A stretch of DNA of 64,000 nt from Liolophura sinensis. Lineage: Eukaryota; Mollusca; Polyplacophora; Chitonida; Chitonidae. The notes under the pieces are model-generated. The model worked only from the letters and a program-made list of their open reading frames with translations, had not been told where the DNA came from and made no database searches. Made by a program: the position numbers and the translations under genes. The stretch covers positions 19,391,717 through 19,455,716 of the forward strand of contig NC_088305.1 in NCBI RefSeq assembly GCF_032854445.1, written 5' to 3'. Below, piece by piece: positions 43,490 to 53,789 of the stretch (position 1 is the first letter of the stretch; each line of letters begins with the position of its first letter).

Positions 43490-43815
43490 CTGAAGTCCTC
43501 GAAGTCGGGAGACCCGGGATCAAACTCGGGTCGAGTCATACTAAAGACTTTAAAAAGGGTACTTGTTACTGCCTCACTTGGCGCTCAGTACTGAGGGGTT
43601 AGAGCTAAGGAAACAGGACTGGTTGGCCCGGTGTCAGTATAATGTGACTGTGTGTGGTGTCGTGTCTCTTTGGCATGACATTTCTGTGGCGACAGCACTT
43701 AGGCGGCATTGACACAAGAAACCACACTATATGTACACACACCTAATGGCTCCTCGTCGTCATATAACTGAAAAGCTGCAAGTAAACCCTAAGAATTTAT
43801 TCAATCATTCATCCC
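43490..43815 (+). mobile_element. Second tRNA-derived SINE family, diverged copy
   Basis: The B-box region 'CCGGGATCAAACTCGGGTCG' is followed by 'AGTCATACTAAAGACTTTAA', 'CTCACTTGGCGCTCAGTACT', 'GACTGGTTGGCCCGGTGTCA' and the 3' end 'CTCGTCGTCATATAACTGAA'. The order is the same as in 61681-62060 but the middle is diverged; the CACTCACT tail is replaced by 'TTATTCAATCATTCATCC'. Confidence 0.72.
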
Positions 43816-43819
43816 TCAA

Positions 43820-44675
43820 ATCTTCTAGTAGAGCCTACACAAAGATGTAGATTTGTACTGGTGGTATACACACCCACGGTGGTTTTCAGAGAGTATGTAG
43901 GCCTACCGAAACAAACGATCTGTTTTAAAGTACGTATACTCACCAGTGGCGTTTTGTAATCCATGCCTCAGCATGCATGTATTAATATTCCAGATGACAG
44001 AAGCAAACCGAGTACGTATATGATAAGCTATATATCAAATACATAGGCTCCACGAATAGGCACTCACATATGGCTATATAGGCCTAAAAGTATACATCTG
44101 ACGAAAATAGGTTACTTTGAACACCTAATACGTCCATTCATCATCCAGTTGTCAGAACATCCTTTGGATTCATTATCAACAGGTGTGGCGTGTACAGATT
44201 ATACACATATATACATATACGTAGTCTCTGTTCTTGGTTCACGTTATATGGTGCTCATAGGCCAACAGCCAGCCTAAATTATAATGTAATATACTGAGCT
44301 TTTAGCGCCTGTTTCCGCCGTTATGCAAAATGGCACGAGAATACAAGCGTGTCTGCATGTGCTGTGGTAGGCTACGCACCTGTGACATGGTTAACTAAAC
44401 ATTGGATGCATGCAAAGGGGTTGTTTTTCTTTGACATAGTCTGCAGGACACTTCGATATTTTATGCCTGACAGCTGGTATGGTTGAGCGAACGTTTGCGT
44501 AATTTATTGAAGGCTCTCTACATGTTGGCAATTTCTCAAGATTTGTTTTATATGTGATATGTTTGTCTTTTCGCTCGTCTACTGTTGTTATATTCGCCGA
44601 TGTGTTTGGAAATGTGCCGAAACGGATTTGGGTACACTTAAAAAAAACAAAAAAAACAAACAAAAAATGAAAAAC
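43820..44675. other. Intergenic, no gene recognised
   Basis: No SINE or exon is recognised. An A-rich run lies at 44641-44670. The minus-strand open frame at 44391-44762 has no family features. Confidence 0.4.
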
Positions 44676-44678
44676 CAA

Positions 44679-44910
44679 TCTGTTAATTTTCACCGAATTT
44701 TTGTTGAGTGACGTTGGGATGTATTCTGTTATATAACACAATACTGCATATGTTATATTCAATGTTATATTATATCATATTATACTCCAAAACAATGTTC
44801 ATATTTCATAGAATATATGTGTGCCATATATCTAACAGAATAATATGTTGCAGTAACAGAATATAAGCTAGCATCACTCAGACAACAGGCTTTCCGTTAA
44901 ATTGAACAGA
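44679..44910. repeat. MITE-like element, family D, with about 55-bp inverted ends
   Basis: Left end TCTGTTAATTTTCACCGAAT, then 'TGTTGAGTGACGTTGGGATG'. Inverted right end TCTGTTCAATTTAACGGAAA, then 'CCTGTTGTCTGAGTGATGCT'. A related half copy at about 45590-45652 shares 'CATCACTCAGACAACAGACT'. Confidence 0.72.
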
Positions 44911-44914
44911 CTAT

Positions 44915-46160
44915 TTTTGGAGCGCATATAAAACTTGTTTTAACGGATAGTTTACATTCATGTTGGACAATGGCGTTAAACAACAATCAAATAAATAAAC
45001 GAGTAAATAGATCCATGTTGGCATATTGATGACTGTCACAAATATTGTATACCTCGCATTATATATCATTATATCCGTTTGAGTGTAGATGTATGTTTGT
45101 CTTTGCATCACTCTGACTTCTCCATTTACCCATCCGGCATGTATTTTATATTTTTGATCTCCAATGCGACTTATCGTATATTAAACTTTTTCTTAACAAA
45201 TATACAGCTTACACGCCAACTGTCATGTGACATCCTGTCATGGTCTGTACGTTTTCACAGGATTCGCAACATCCGTATGTACATGTATCTTGTGCATGTT
45301 CGTCTTGCCGTCCGACTCTCTTGCATTTATACCGCTAGCTGTTTTCTATTCTGAGCCTGATCTCCAAAACAACAGACCTTTCTGAACTGCCAATCAAGAA
45401 CACGCAATTGACCAATCATGAGCAGTATTGTTGTAAATAGGTCAACCGGATGTTCTACTCACTGGTTACAGATGTTCAATCTTATTGTGACGTCATGACG
45501 TCTGCTTTCACCATAACATCTTGTTAGTCTGATAGAATGTTTATGTTCAGTTAATACAGTATGTGTGTTATATTAAACCGAATAATCTGCTGCAATAGCA
45601 GAATACATTCTATAACATCACTCAGACAACAGACTTTCTGATAAAATTAACAGATTAATTTGTGGAATGCAGCTCTCGAGTTAGCTGAAAATATGAAGAG
45701 TACAGCTGTTACATACAGTGCCAAACATAACGACATGTTGCCCCTCCCACTCACATATAAGGTGATATAGCTTAATTGCCATTCAATGTCTGTATAGAGT
45801 TCAGTGGTATACCCAAGTTTGACAGGCTGACGCTTAAAAAGAAACGCATATCGCAGTTAAAACATGTTGTTGACATTAGATTCACCAATGTCCACAACGA
45901 ACGTCCAAAGTATAACTCGCAGATCTGAATGTCAAAAAAACATCGTGGTTTGAAACGAAAATAAAAGAAAAGAAAAGGTTGACTGGAATCGATGCCTTGG
46001 TTAATTGGTTTTACTAATGTACCAAATTTATGATGCTTTGGGCGAGATCCTGGGCACATGTCGTTGTTGAGTGGGAGGTAGTGGTGGTTCGCCCAGGAAT
46101 AAAAAACCCACAGATAGGGCTGTGTCAAGTCAGAACTATAAAACACATTCATAGTGTATA
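44915..46160. other. Intergenic, no gene recognised
   Basis: It contains the family D half copy (about 45590-45652) and a TGACGTCA-containing stretch at about 45487. Open frames at 45079 and 45772 (minus) show no family resemblance. Confidence 0.4.
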
Positions 46161-46165
46161 TTTAT

Positions 46166-46298
46166 TGACCTTCCCACGTACCACCGGACGGGAAGCGAGC
46201 ATGAGCTGGACTTGAACTCACAGCGACCGCACTGGTGAGAGGATCATGGATCATTGCACCGCGCTGGCGTGCGGACCCCTCGGTCACAGAGTCCCCTT
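46166..46298 (-). mobile_element. V-type SINE, head half only
   Basis: 'GACCTTCCCACGTACCACCG', 'GCATGAGCTGGACTTGAACT', 'CACAGCGACCGCACTGGTGA' and 'GGATCATGGATCATTGCACC', then the 5' head 'CTCGGTCACAGAGTCCCC' in complement. The 3' half is missing. Confidence 0.82.
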
Positions 46299-46608
46299 AT
46301 TTTGTATAGTAAGCATATAATTCTCTTCATCTCAACTGACAAAATAATAAGCCAGTTTTTCGGCTTATTAAATTTTTCATCCCGATCGTTGTCGCGCAAG
46401 AACTAAGGGTAGAACTCAGAAATCTACATATATAGTACAAAAACATAACAGTCCTGAGAATTAAGTGTGATTTATTCTCACATTTCAGAATATCAACATG
46501 TTTAATATTTCTCGCAGTTGGCCGAACTGTATTGAGTACAGGCGCTGTCATTGGTGGTTTCAGTGTATCCCGATGATTGGTGCAACCCAGAGCCTAGAAA
46601 CATGAATA

Positions 46609-46769
46609 ATGATTTATTTATTTAATTGATTGGTGTTTTACGACATACTCAAGAATATTTCACTTGTAAGACGCCGGCCAGCATTATGGTGGTAGCAAAA
46701 CAGGCAGAACCCGGGGAAACCCACAACCATCCGCAGGTTGCTGCCTGGATCTTCCCATTTACGGCCGGA
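46609..46769 (-). mobile_element. V-type SINE, 3' half
   Basis: 'TTGATTGGTGTTTTACGACA', 'CGCCGGCCAGCATTATGGTG', 'AAACCCACAACCATCCGCAG' and 'CTTCCCATTTACGGCCGG' in complement orientation. The tRNA-like head is absent. Confidence 0.85.
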
Positions 46770-47057
46770 AAACATGAATAATGTCAATGCTGTATATCAT
46801 CCCAGAGCCTAGAAATACCAATAATGATAATTCCGTATTTCAGCCCACAGCCTAGAAATATGGATAATGATAATGCTGTGCATAGCCTTTTGTTCCGCCG
46901 AGTTTAATCTGAAGGAATGCGCTTGTTACTTCAACGTTCAATGACGAAGGCAGCAGAATCGGCCCTATATACATTAGCTAAGATCTTATCTCATATAGGT
47001 CCAAGAATTTTACCACAATATTACACCTCCATATCACCCCACCCCACCCCCACCCAG

Positions 47058-47205
47058 ACCGGCCCCGATGGTTCAGTTGGTAGAGCGTACGCTTTGGCAG
47101 CGGTAGATCCAGGGCCAATCCTGGGTCGGGCCGGGTTGGGTCGGGTCGGGTTTGGTCGGGTCGGGCTAAACACCGTAAAAGATGAAGTTATAGCTTTCTC
47201 GCCAT
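47058..47205 (+). mobile_element. Second tRNA-derived SINE family, 3'-truncated
   Basis: The head 'CCGATGGTTCAGTTGGTAGA' and 'GCGGTAGATCCAGGGCCAAT' is followed by a short repeat of GGGTCGGGTCGG type (about 47124-47165), then 'AGATGAAGTTATAGC'. The right part of the element is missing. Confidence 0.75.
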
Positions 47206-47240
47206 GTACCGACATGTACCACAATGTCTTCTACTAATTT

Positions 47241-47455
47241 GTATTTATTCATTTATGTATTTGATTGGTGTTTTACGCCGTACTCAAGAATATTTCACTT
47301 ATACGACGGCGGCCAGCATTATAGTGGAAGTAAACCGGGCAGAGGCCGGTGAAATCCCGCGACCATTGCTGGCAGACCTTCCCACGTATGGCCGGAAAGG
47401 AAGCCAGCATAAGCTGGACGACCTCACAGCGACCGCATTGGTCATTACGCTGCCA
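47241..47455 (-). mobile_element. V-type SINE, most of the element
   Basis: 'TTTGATTGGTGTTTTACGCC', 'GTACTCAAGAATATTTCACT', 'TATACGACGGCGGCCAGCAT' and 'AGCGACCGCATTGGTCATTA' in complement. It lies next to the SINE of the other family. Confidence 0.87.
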
Positions 47456-47724
47456 CTAATTTGTAATTTCTGTATATAATTCATTATGGTAACATATATA
47501 TCCCCAAATGCGTCGATATAGACCCATTGTATATTCCCTTCCATTGTATAATTGAAACAAAATCGCCAAGTTTTCCTCCAGTCGTGTACTAAAATCACTA
47601 AAGGTCTCTGCTCAATGTCCCAAGCGCATGTATGTGTTGTCTCCTAGCAAGAGTCTCCTACAAGCCCAAATCCCTCGCTTCGTTAGGTTTGATTTAAACT
47701 TTTGGTCTTGCTGCAATTATTATT

Positions 47725-47862
47725 TATGTATTTTATTAATTTATTAAACTGGTGCTTTACGATGCTCTCAAGAATATTTCAGTTATACGACAGCGGCCAG
47801 TACTATGGTGGGCGGAAACCAGGTATAGAGCCCGGAGGAAACCGACGACTATCCGCAGGTTG
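47725..47862 (-). mobile_element. V-type SINE, 3' half
   Basis: 'AACTGGTGCTTTACGATGCT', 'CAAGAATATTTCAGTTATAC', 'GCGGCCAGTACTATGGTGGG' and 'GACTATCCGCAGGTTG' in complement. Confidence 0.82.
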
Positions 47863-47936
47863 TATGATTATCGTATTAAAATTGACACATTTTTTTGTGC
47901 AAAGTCACACGATGTGTCTCTAACGCCCATGCTCCC

Positions 47937-48032
47937 CACCCCACCCCACCCCACCCCACCCCACCCCACCCCTCATACACACAATCCCCCGTACACACAA
48001 CCGCTGCTCACACACACACACACACACACACA
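47937..48032. repeat. (CCCCA)n and (CA)n low-complexity tracts
   Basis: About seven CCCCA units (to 47971), then a CA tract (about 48008-48032). These sit just beyond the ancestral 3' end of the secreted-protein gene. Confidence 0.92.
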
Positions 48033-48068
48033 TCCCCTAAGTCCCCACCCTGCTGAACAACCGTACGA

Positions 48069-48318
48069 TTTATTTATTTATTTGATTGGTGTTTTACGCC
48101 GTACTCAAGAATATTTCACTTATACGACGGCGGCCGACATTATGGTGGGAGGAAACCGGGCAGAGCCCGGGGGAAACCCACGACCATCTGCAGGTTGCTG
48201 CCAGACCTTCCCACGTACAGCCGGAGAGGAAGCCAGCATGAGCTGGACATGAACTCACAGCGACCGCATTGGTGAGAGACTCCTGGGTCATTACGCTGTG
48301 CTAGCGAGCTAACCAACT
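48069..48318 (-). mobile_element. Full-length V-type SINE with perfect 12-bp target-site duplication
   Basis: It runs from the tail 'TTTATTTATTTATTTGATTG' through 'GTGTTTTACGCCGTACTCAA', 'AAACCCACGACCATCTGCAG', 'GCCAGCATGAGCTGGACATG' and 'GACTCCTGGGTCATTACGCT' to the head 'GCTAGCGAGCTAACCAACT'. ACAACCGTACGA occurs immediately on both sides (48057-48068 and 48319-48330). It is inserted in sense orientation into the last codons of the secreted-protein gene and supplies two bases of its present stop codon. Confidence 0.95.
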
Positions 48319-51021
48319 ACAACCGTACGACGTTCATACCTGTGATGAGGTTGTTCAGGTTACAGTAATTAGTGCTGTGGTCTAGGACGGCGTACCAGGT
48401 CTCCGATGTAGAGTAACCCTGTTTACAGGAATTTGAAAAAAAAAACATTTGATTGATATTTAACGCTGTAAATACGCAAGAATTCCCCTCACTAAGTCTG
48501 ATTGAATGGCGGCCCACGTTTTGAGTGGAAGAAGTCTGAGTGTTCCGCCCCGGGGCTCATGAAGCGATCTTAGACTTAAGTCAAGATTTCACTCATTAAA
48601 CTTGGTATGTTGAATTCCGTTTATTTTAGCTGAAATTTGTTGTACAATAACTTACCCAGAATTTACGCTGTCAAGCAATATTTTGACCTTGTTACGTAAG
48701 AAAAAACAATCCTAAAGTGAATAAAAATTTTAAATCTAAGAAACCGGCACCCGGGGTATTTAAAGTACCACCCTTTGCCAGGTACCTGACAAAATTCCTG
48801 ATTTAAAGCGGCTGCTGAAGCATGAAGGTTTCTGTTTTTTTTAATAATACATGTAGACGAAATCCTTTAGTGGCGTTTCCCTTTAGGTAACGACAGTGGT
48901 GAAGCCTAGTGGGGTGAAATAAAACACATTCGCTATGTACCGGTACGACTCTGCCAGCAAGGACAAAATTAAAGATCGCCTTAGCTTGCTCTGTATATCT
49001 TACATGTACGGTGTATGCTCTGCTTGCATTTATAGAGGCAATTTTCGAATCTTTGGTTGGAAAGGCTGCATGACTCATGCCCTTACATGTACATGCATGT
49101 ACATACGAAAGTTTTGAGACGTGACGATGTCCACAATAGGGCGAATTTAAAGAGAACAAAATGGACGAAGCGGACTGAAATTCGGCCTTCACCCATAGCT
49201 TCGGGAAACCAGCTTTCAATACAATACATCGAACTATTATCAAGAAGAAAAAAAGTCTGGAAAACTCGTGGCGGACTGACAGACGGGATGTAAAGCCTAT
49301 TGCCCCCCCGCCCCCCTCCCCATAGACTTGTGACTATGTTTATCCCATTTCTTGAAGGCCTATACACGTATTTTACCTGAACTCTGCAGTTGGAATCTTC
49401 CGGTATGAAAGTAAAGGTCAAGTCATCGATGTAGTGTTTGACGGGCGTGGTGTGTTTGCCCTTAATCGTGGTAGCATCGTGGCTAACAATCTATAAACAT
49501 GGGTAAAAAACAGACTTGATTATAAGTATACATAAACATGATTACAAGAAAAACACCTCAACGTAAGCCTAAGTATGAGTATACACAACTTTCTTAATAT
49601 AGGTTTAGTAATGTAATAGATTAGACTCTGAGGAGGTGCACGTGAAACATAGCGTATTAAAATGTGAAATGGTTTATCCTGAAGAAGGCAAACTTTTCAC
49701 TTGCAAAGTATGAAACCTTTTGTTAACATCATAATCTCCAGATCAAAAATCAGCTATGATACAAAGATACATAAAATGTTTCTTACGATATAGAGTCTAC
49801 AACGCTACGTGATAAAAAATATGTCTTTCGCTATAAAGACATCATTTCTTAGAGTAAAAAAGAACAAAAAAAATAATAAAAACAACTATTACCGCAATAA
49901 GACACTGTTCTTACGGCAAGAAGATCATACTCTTACAGTACACCGCTCTTACGGTAATAAGACACTGTTCTTACAGTATTAAGGGCCTGTTGTTACAGTA
50001 ATAAGCCACTGTTTTTACGGTAATAAGCCAATGTTCTCACGGAATAAAAGTACTTTCTTATGGTCTAAAAATGGCGTTTTTACGGTATAAAGACAGTTTA
50101 ATTTTTGCGGTACATAAAACATAGTCTAGTGGTCTTGCTACAAAAAAACCCCCACAGTTTCATACAGTATATAAAACCCTCTCTGTCGTGGCAAAGCCCT
50201 GTTTCTTACGGTAAAGTACTGTTTCTTACGGTATAAAGGCATTTCTCTCCCCCATTAGCACAGTTGTCCGCGGATTTCCAGGCGGTCATTTGGTCCACAA
50301 TTTTCTTGTTCACACTTGCACAGTCCGTGTGGAACGTCCTGGTTTAAAAGCAAATAGTTAACTGCATTTGAACATCTGGCTCCGGTTTCTCGAAACTTTT
50401 TAAGTTATTTTGCTTAACCAAAAGTGTTTTGCTTAAGCAACATAATACTATACTTAGGAAGCGTTTGACTTAAGTTTTGTCGAGGAAAACTCCATCCTGG
50501 ACTTAGGCAAAAAGTTACGACTTTCCAATTCACTGGACTTAAAAAGTTTCGTGAAACCGGGCCCTGTTAGTAGAGTTATAGAGCGCAAAATAGTCAACTA
50601 CATTTGGGCAATTGTGCAGTCTGTACAAACACTGTCAGTATTAAAACATATTACCGAGCAATTCACACATGTTCTAGGCGTAAACATACATGTATATTCT
50701 TATCACTTCTTTATCTCTCTTATATGCATTGCATGCGATATAGCTAAGTGATGATGATGTCATCAGTCTCTTAAACAAGATGGTACAAGAGCAATTCGGT
50801 ATTGACACTTGTTTGGTACTCAGGAAAATAATATAAAACAAATCAAGTATTTTAAGTGTTTACATGAGTGTTGTCCGCATGACAATCCAGTGAGGCAGCA
50901 ATTTAAATATATGGACATATTTAGTATATACTCACCACGTTACCTTGCAAGAGGCGTGGAGAGGTGCAGGGGTGCCCACATACAGGGAGAACACAACAGC
51001 TGTAAACAACAACAACTTCAT
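48317..51021 (-). CDS. Small secreted protein, four exons
   Basis: Minus-strand exons 51021-50936, 50338-50230, 49490-49377 and 48418-48317; 411 nt, 136 aa, all borders AG/GT, frame continuous. Exon 1 encodes a signal peptide, MKLLLFTAVVFSLYVG, followed by APLHASCKVTW. Exon 2 gives KIVDQMTAWKSADNC and GGEKCLYT, exon 3 gives TPVKHYIDDLTFTF and NCRVQ, exon 4 gives ETWYAVLDHSTNYCNLNNL. Cysteines fall in ordered positions, so disulphides are likely. From memory, similar unnamed secreted proteins with W..ADNC..G.EKC, TPVK.Y.DD.TFTF and ETWYAVLD..TNYCNLHNL occur in marine invertebrates such as amphioxus; I know no function. For exon 1 I chose the donor CGTG|GTGAGT because it keeps exon 2 in the cysteine-containing frame; the donor 8 bases earlier would shift it to an early stop. 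The C-terminus is truncated by the SINE at 48069. Confidence 0.85.
48446..48548 (-). mobile_element. Diverged V-type SINE just upstream of exon 4
   Basis: 'TTTGATTGATATTTAACGCT', 'AATACGCAAGAATTCCCCTC' and 'AATGGCGGCCCACGTTTTGA' in complement. Its 3' tail ends in a run that reads as T on the minus strand, about 10-25 bases before the exon 4 acceptor. It is older than the SINE on the other side of exon 4. Confidence 0.6.
49900..50240 (-). repeat. Degenerate array of exon 2 donor-like units, about 20 bp
   Basis: Read on the plus strand, the unit is 'GTTTCTTACGGTATAAAGGC' (50221-50240), the complement of exon 2's last bases plus donor TATACC|GTAAGAAAC. An adjacent unit 'GTTTCTTACGGTAAAGTACT' is at 50201-50220. 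Around ten diverged units (TTCTTACGGTAATAAG, TTCTTACAGTATTAAG and similar) fill 49900-50110. Many keep GTAAG on the minus strand. Confidence 0.8.
50379..50564. repeat. MITE with CCGGTTTCWCGAAACTTTTT ends
   Basis: Left end CTCCGGTTTCTCGAAACTTT, inverted right end 'GCCCGGTTTCACGAAACTTT', about 186 bp. It lies in intron 1 of the secreted-protein gene, 40 bases upstream of the exon 2 acceptor. Confidence 0.82.
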
Positions 51022-51370
51022 GATGACTTTTCTTCACTGCTCCTAGAGTCCGGGATTAGAAAAAACGGTCATGAGCGAGGAACCAGCCTTTATAGAAAAG
51101 TCCCTGAATGCACCTCGCGTTCTGTCCGTTATCAGATAACGATAATGCCCAGCTGGATAAAATATGTCGAACAATTAAAATGTGTTTTGATAAGGTCATG
51201 TTCCGCTAAGTGCTACAGAGGTTAAAGACGAGGAACAATTCGCCTGAGACACCGTATTTCACCTAAAGTCTAGCGTTTCAAAAGAGACACATTTTTCTTG
51301 ATTCTGATCCATCCAACTCATAAACCCACATAAGAGTTTTTTGTGAAGTTCGATTAATTTATTATAAAAA

Positions 51371-51550
51371 AAATATTTATTGATTTATTTACTTATTTAT
51401 TTATTTGATTATTTTTTTACGCCGTACTCAAGAATATTTCACTAATACGACGGCGGCCAGCATCATAGTGGGATGAAACCGGGCAGAATCCGGGGGAAGC
51501 CCACGACCATCCGCAGGTTCCTGATAGACCTTCCCACGTACGCCCGGAGA
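51371..51550 (-). mobile_element. V-type SINE, 3' half
   Basis: 'ACGCCGTACTCAAGAATATT', 'ACGACGGCGGCCAGCATCAT', 'AAGCCCACGACCATCCGCAG' and 'GACCTTCCCACGTACGCCCG' in complement. Confidence 0.87.
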
Positions 51551-51664
51551 TGTGAAATGCAAAAACATTTAAGTGTTGAAACCATAAATATCATTTTAAA
51601 GCCTGTATGTGCCTTTTAAAGTGCATTCTTACATACCCTAGTTTATGTGAAATACAGCATATGT

Positions 51665-52210
51665 TTTTACTTTTGTTTAACGCCACACCGAACAATTTTT
51701 CACTGATACGATGACGCCCAGTGTATTTTGGGTGCATGGAGTAAACCCTCGAACTTAGGCACGTTATACTGACGAACTTCGCCTTGTGTGCCTCATGTTG
51801 GAGGGAAGCCCATGGTCGCCAGGAAACTTCATGTAACACTACACGAAAGAACACAGTTGACCGTTCATCATCACAAGCATAACAACAAAAGCTATAAAAA
51901 CGTAACCGGTGAAATGCGGCCTCTTGTCATTTTACATCAGTTTGGGTTTTATTCTAACTGTTCATGCTGTAAATGCTTAAACAGTAGCAACTTACACGCA
52001 TAACGCAGCTTACAAAGAAAAGCACAAGATGTTGGGACATCACCCGTTGGCAGTTAAGGTGCTATATATCACAGTTTATTTATTTGATTGCTGTTTAACA
52101 ATGATACATGATGACGGCTCCATTTGAGGTGTATAAGGGAAGAGGAAATCAGTGCCTGGAGTAAACCACTGACCTTTGGCAGGTAACTTGGTAGTACATA
52201 AAAAAAAAAG
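51665..52210 (-). mobile_element. Two variant V-type SINE fragments
   Basis: Bases 51665-51840 contain 'TTTGTTTAACGCCACACCGA', 'ACAATTTTTCACTGATACGA' and 'TGACGCCCAGTGTATTTTGG'. Bases 52075-52210 contain 'TTATTTGATTGCTGTTTAAC' and 'TGGAGTAAACCACTGACCTT'. Both belong to the subtype seen at 36113. No coding sequence lies between or around them. Confidence 0.6.
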
Positions 52211-52836
52211 CCGGCTAGTTCAGTCAAAAGGCATAAAAAACATCAGATACGTATATATAACTCATGGGTGTGAATTTAGCTAAGTCATGCACTATATGGC
52301 GTCCTCCTGTATTTCAAGGTTGCGTTTATCTGCCGAAAACAGCTGTTTATCTGAATTTATATCTCAGAATAAAACCAGCCCGATTAGGACCTGGCGTCCC
52401 AATAATTCATGCATGCGTATATTGGTCTATGTATATATGTGCATGGTGAGTGAAGGACAACAATTACAGGCCAAGTGCTGCATTGCATGTCGTCCTGACC
52501 TCAGTATAATTATTCACACCTGTAATAATTAAAAGAGTGAATGAATATTATAACTCTGATAGTACTGCAACTATAATATGGCCAGAACTTATACAACGAA
52601 GGAGGAGATATCTCCGATACAGTCTGTGTTGATATTTCACAAATATACGATTGCATATCCATGTGGATCAAGAAGGAATACATGCACTTACTAGTATAGC
52701 GTGTCTTCATAATCGCCTAAACACGCAGTTACCGCGCACGCGTTTTGCATTCAAGCATGCACTTGACTGGTTAGGGTTCATTTGTAAATTTGCATTGAAA
52801 CTTGTCATTATTATACTTACACCATACACTTGACTC

Positions 52837-52975
52837 TTTATTTATTTGATTGGTGTTTAACGCTGTACTCAAGAATATTTCACCTTACGAATTGTGGTAG
52901 GGAACCGCTCACAGAAACTTGAGGAAACCTAAGACCATCCGCAGGTTGCTTCAACCTTCCCATGTATGTACGACC
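52837..52975 (-). mobile_element. V-type SINE half inside duplication copy 1
   Basis: 'TTGATTGGTGTTTAACGCTG', 'TACTCAAGAATATTTCACCT' and 'AAGACCATCCGCAGGTTGCT'. A second fragment at 53220-53300 has 'TTGATTGGTGTTTTACGTCG'. Both are shared with copy 2 of the duplication. Confidence 0.82.
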
Positions 52976-53696
52976 GGATAGGACTTGACTTTTTAATCCA
53001 TGACAATATCATTTCTCTTATCAAATGTCCATGTGTTATAAACTGCTTATCTTATCAAAGATATTGAATATTAATGGGCATGGCGTATTTATACATAGAG
53101 CATATCTTCATTTTATTAATTGAATATATGGTAAGAGTGTAACTAAGCAAGAACATTGCTATGTATGCTTGGGTTTTCGACTCGTATGCTGAACAATTTT
53201 TCACTCAAATAGGTCTGTGTATTTAGTTACTTGATTGGTGTTTTACGTCGAACTCAATAATGTTTAACTTACATGTCAGCATTACGACGGGAAGAAACAA
53301 GCCGTATATAAAATAGAACTAACTCTTAACACACTTTACCTAATGTAAACATGTCGTTTGGTTAAACAGTGCTTAACCTGATAACACATCTTCTTCATAT
53401 ATACACAGCCGATGATTACCGACGTTTACCGAACGTCGCCGCCGTGACGTTGCTAAGCATGCAATGGACACATTACAATCCTAGAAACAACCTTTACGCG
53501 CACACAGTCGGTATTATGTAGAGTTTGGCTCTGAAAAGACGCCTATGGAGACAATTTTCCGGTGAATTAATTATAATTTCACGTAAACTTGCACGTCAGA
53601 GAAACTCCTAGCAGAGGTACTCAAACATACCTCAATTTTGGAGTAGGAATGTGTTTTGTTCCGAGCAATGATACACGACATGACGCGGAGTGACTG

Positions 53697-53704
53697 TGAC
53701 GTCA
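53697..53704. promoter_or_regulatory. TGACGTCA palindrome (CRE-like)
   Basis: A full cyclic-AMP-response-element palindrome inside GTGACGTCAC in duplication copy 1, conserved in copy 2 at 56139-56146 while the surrounding sequence has diverged. No adjacent gene has been identified, so regulatory use is only a possibility. Confidence 0.4.
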
Positions 53705-53789
53705 CAAACACACCATCACCATTTGTTCATTCTAGCGTAAACTAACGTTCTACACACACTGAGAAGCCTGATCACATGCGATTGACGAG

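Larger units (their letters stand above)
52628..53785. repeat. Segmental duplication, copy 1
   Basis: Related in the same orientation to 55245-56228. Shared blocks include 'CCATGTGGATCAAGAAGGAA', 'TTTTGCATTCAAGCATGCAC', 'GATTACCGACGTTTACCGAA', 'GTCGGTATTATGTAGAGTTT' and 'GTGACTGTGACGTCACAAAC'. Divergence is perhaps 10-15% with indels. Both copies contain a V-type SINE half at the same relative place (52837-52975 and 55470-55615) and a second one (53220-53300 and 55712-55795), so those SINEs were present before the duplication. Confidence 0.85.

Noticed and set aside
48803-49243. 146-codon minus-strand frame between exons 3 and 4 of the secreted gene
   Set aside because: No family features, no splice signals that would join it in phase, and AT-biased composition like the surrounding intron.
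50929-50944. Alternative exon 1 donor AAG|GTAACG in the secreted gene
   Set aside because: It would shift exon 2 into a frame that stops after 27 codons and loses the conserved cysteine blocks; the donor 8 bases downstream (GTGAGT) keeps them.
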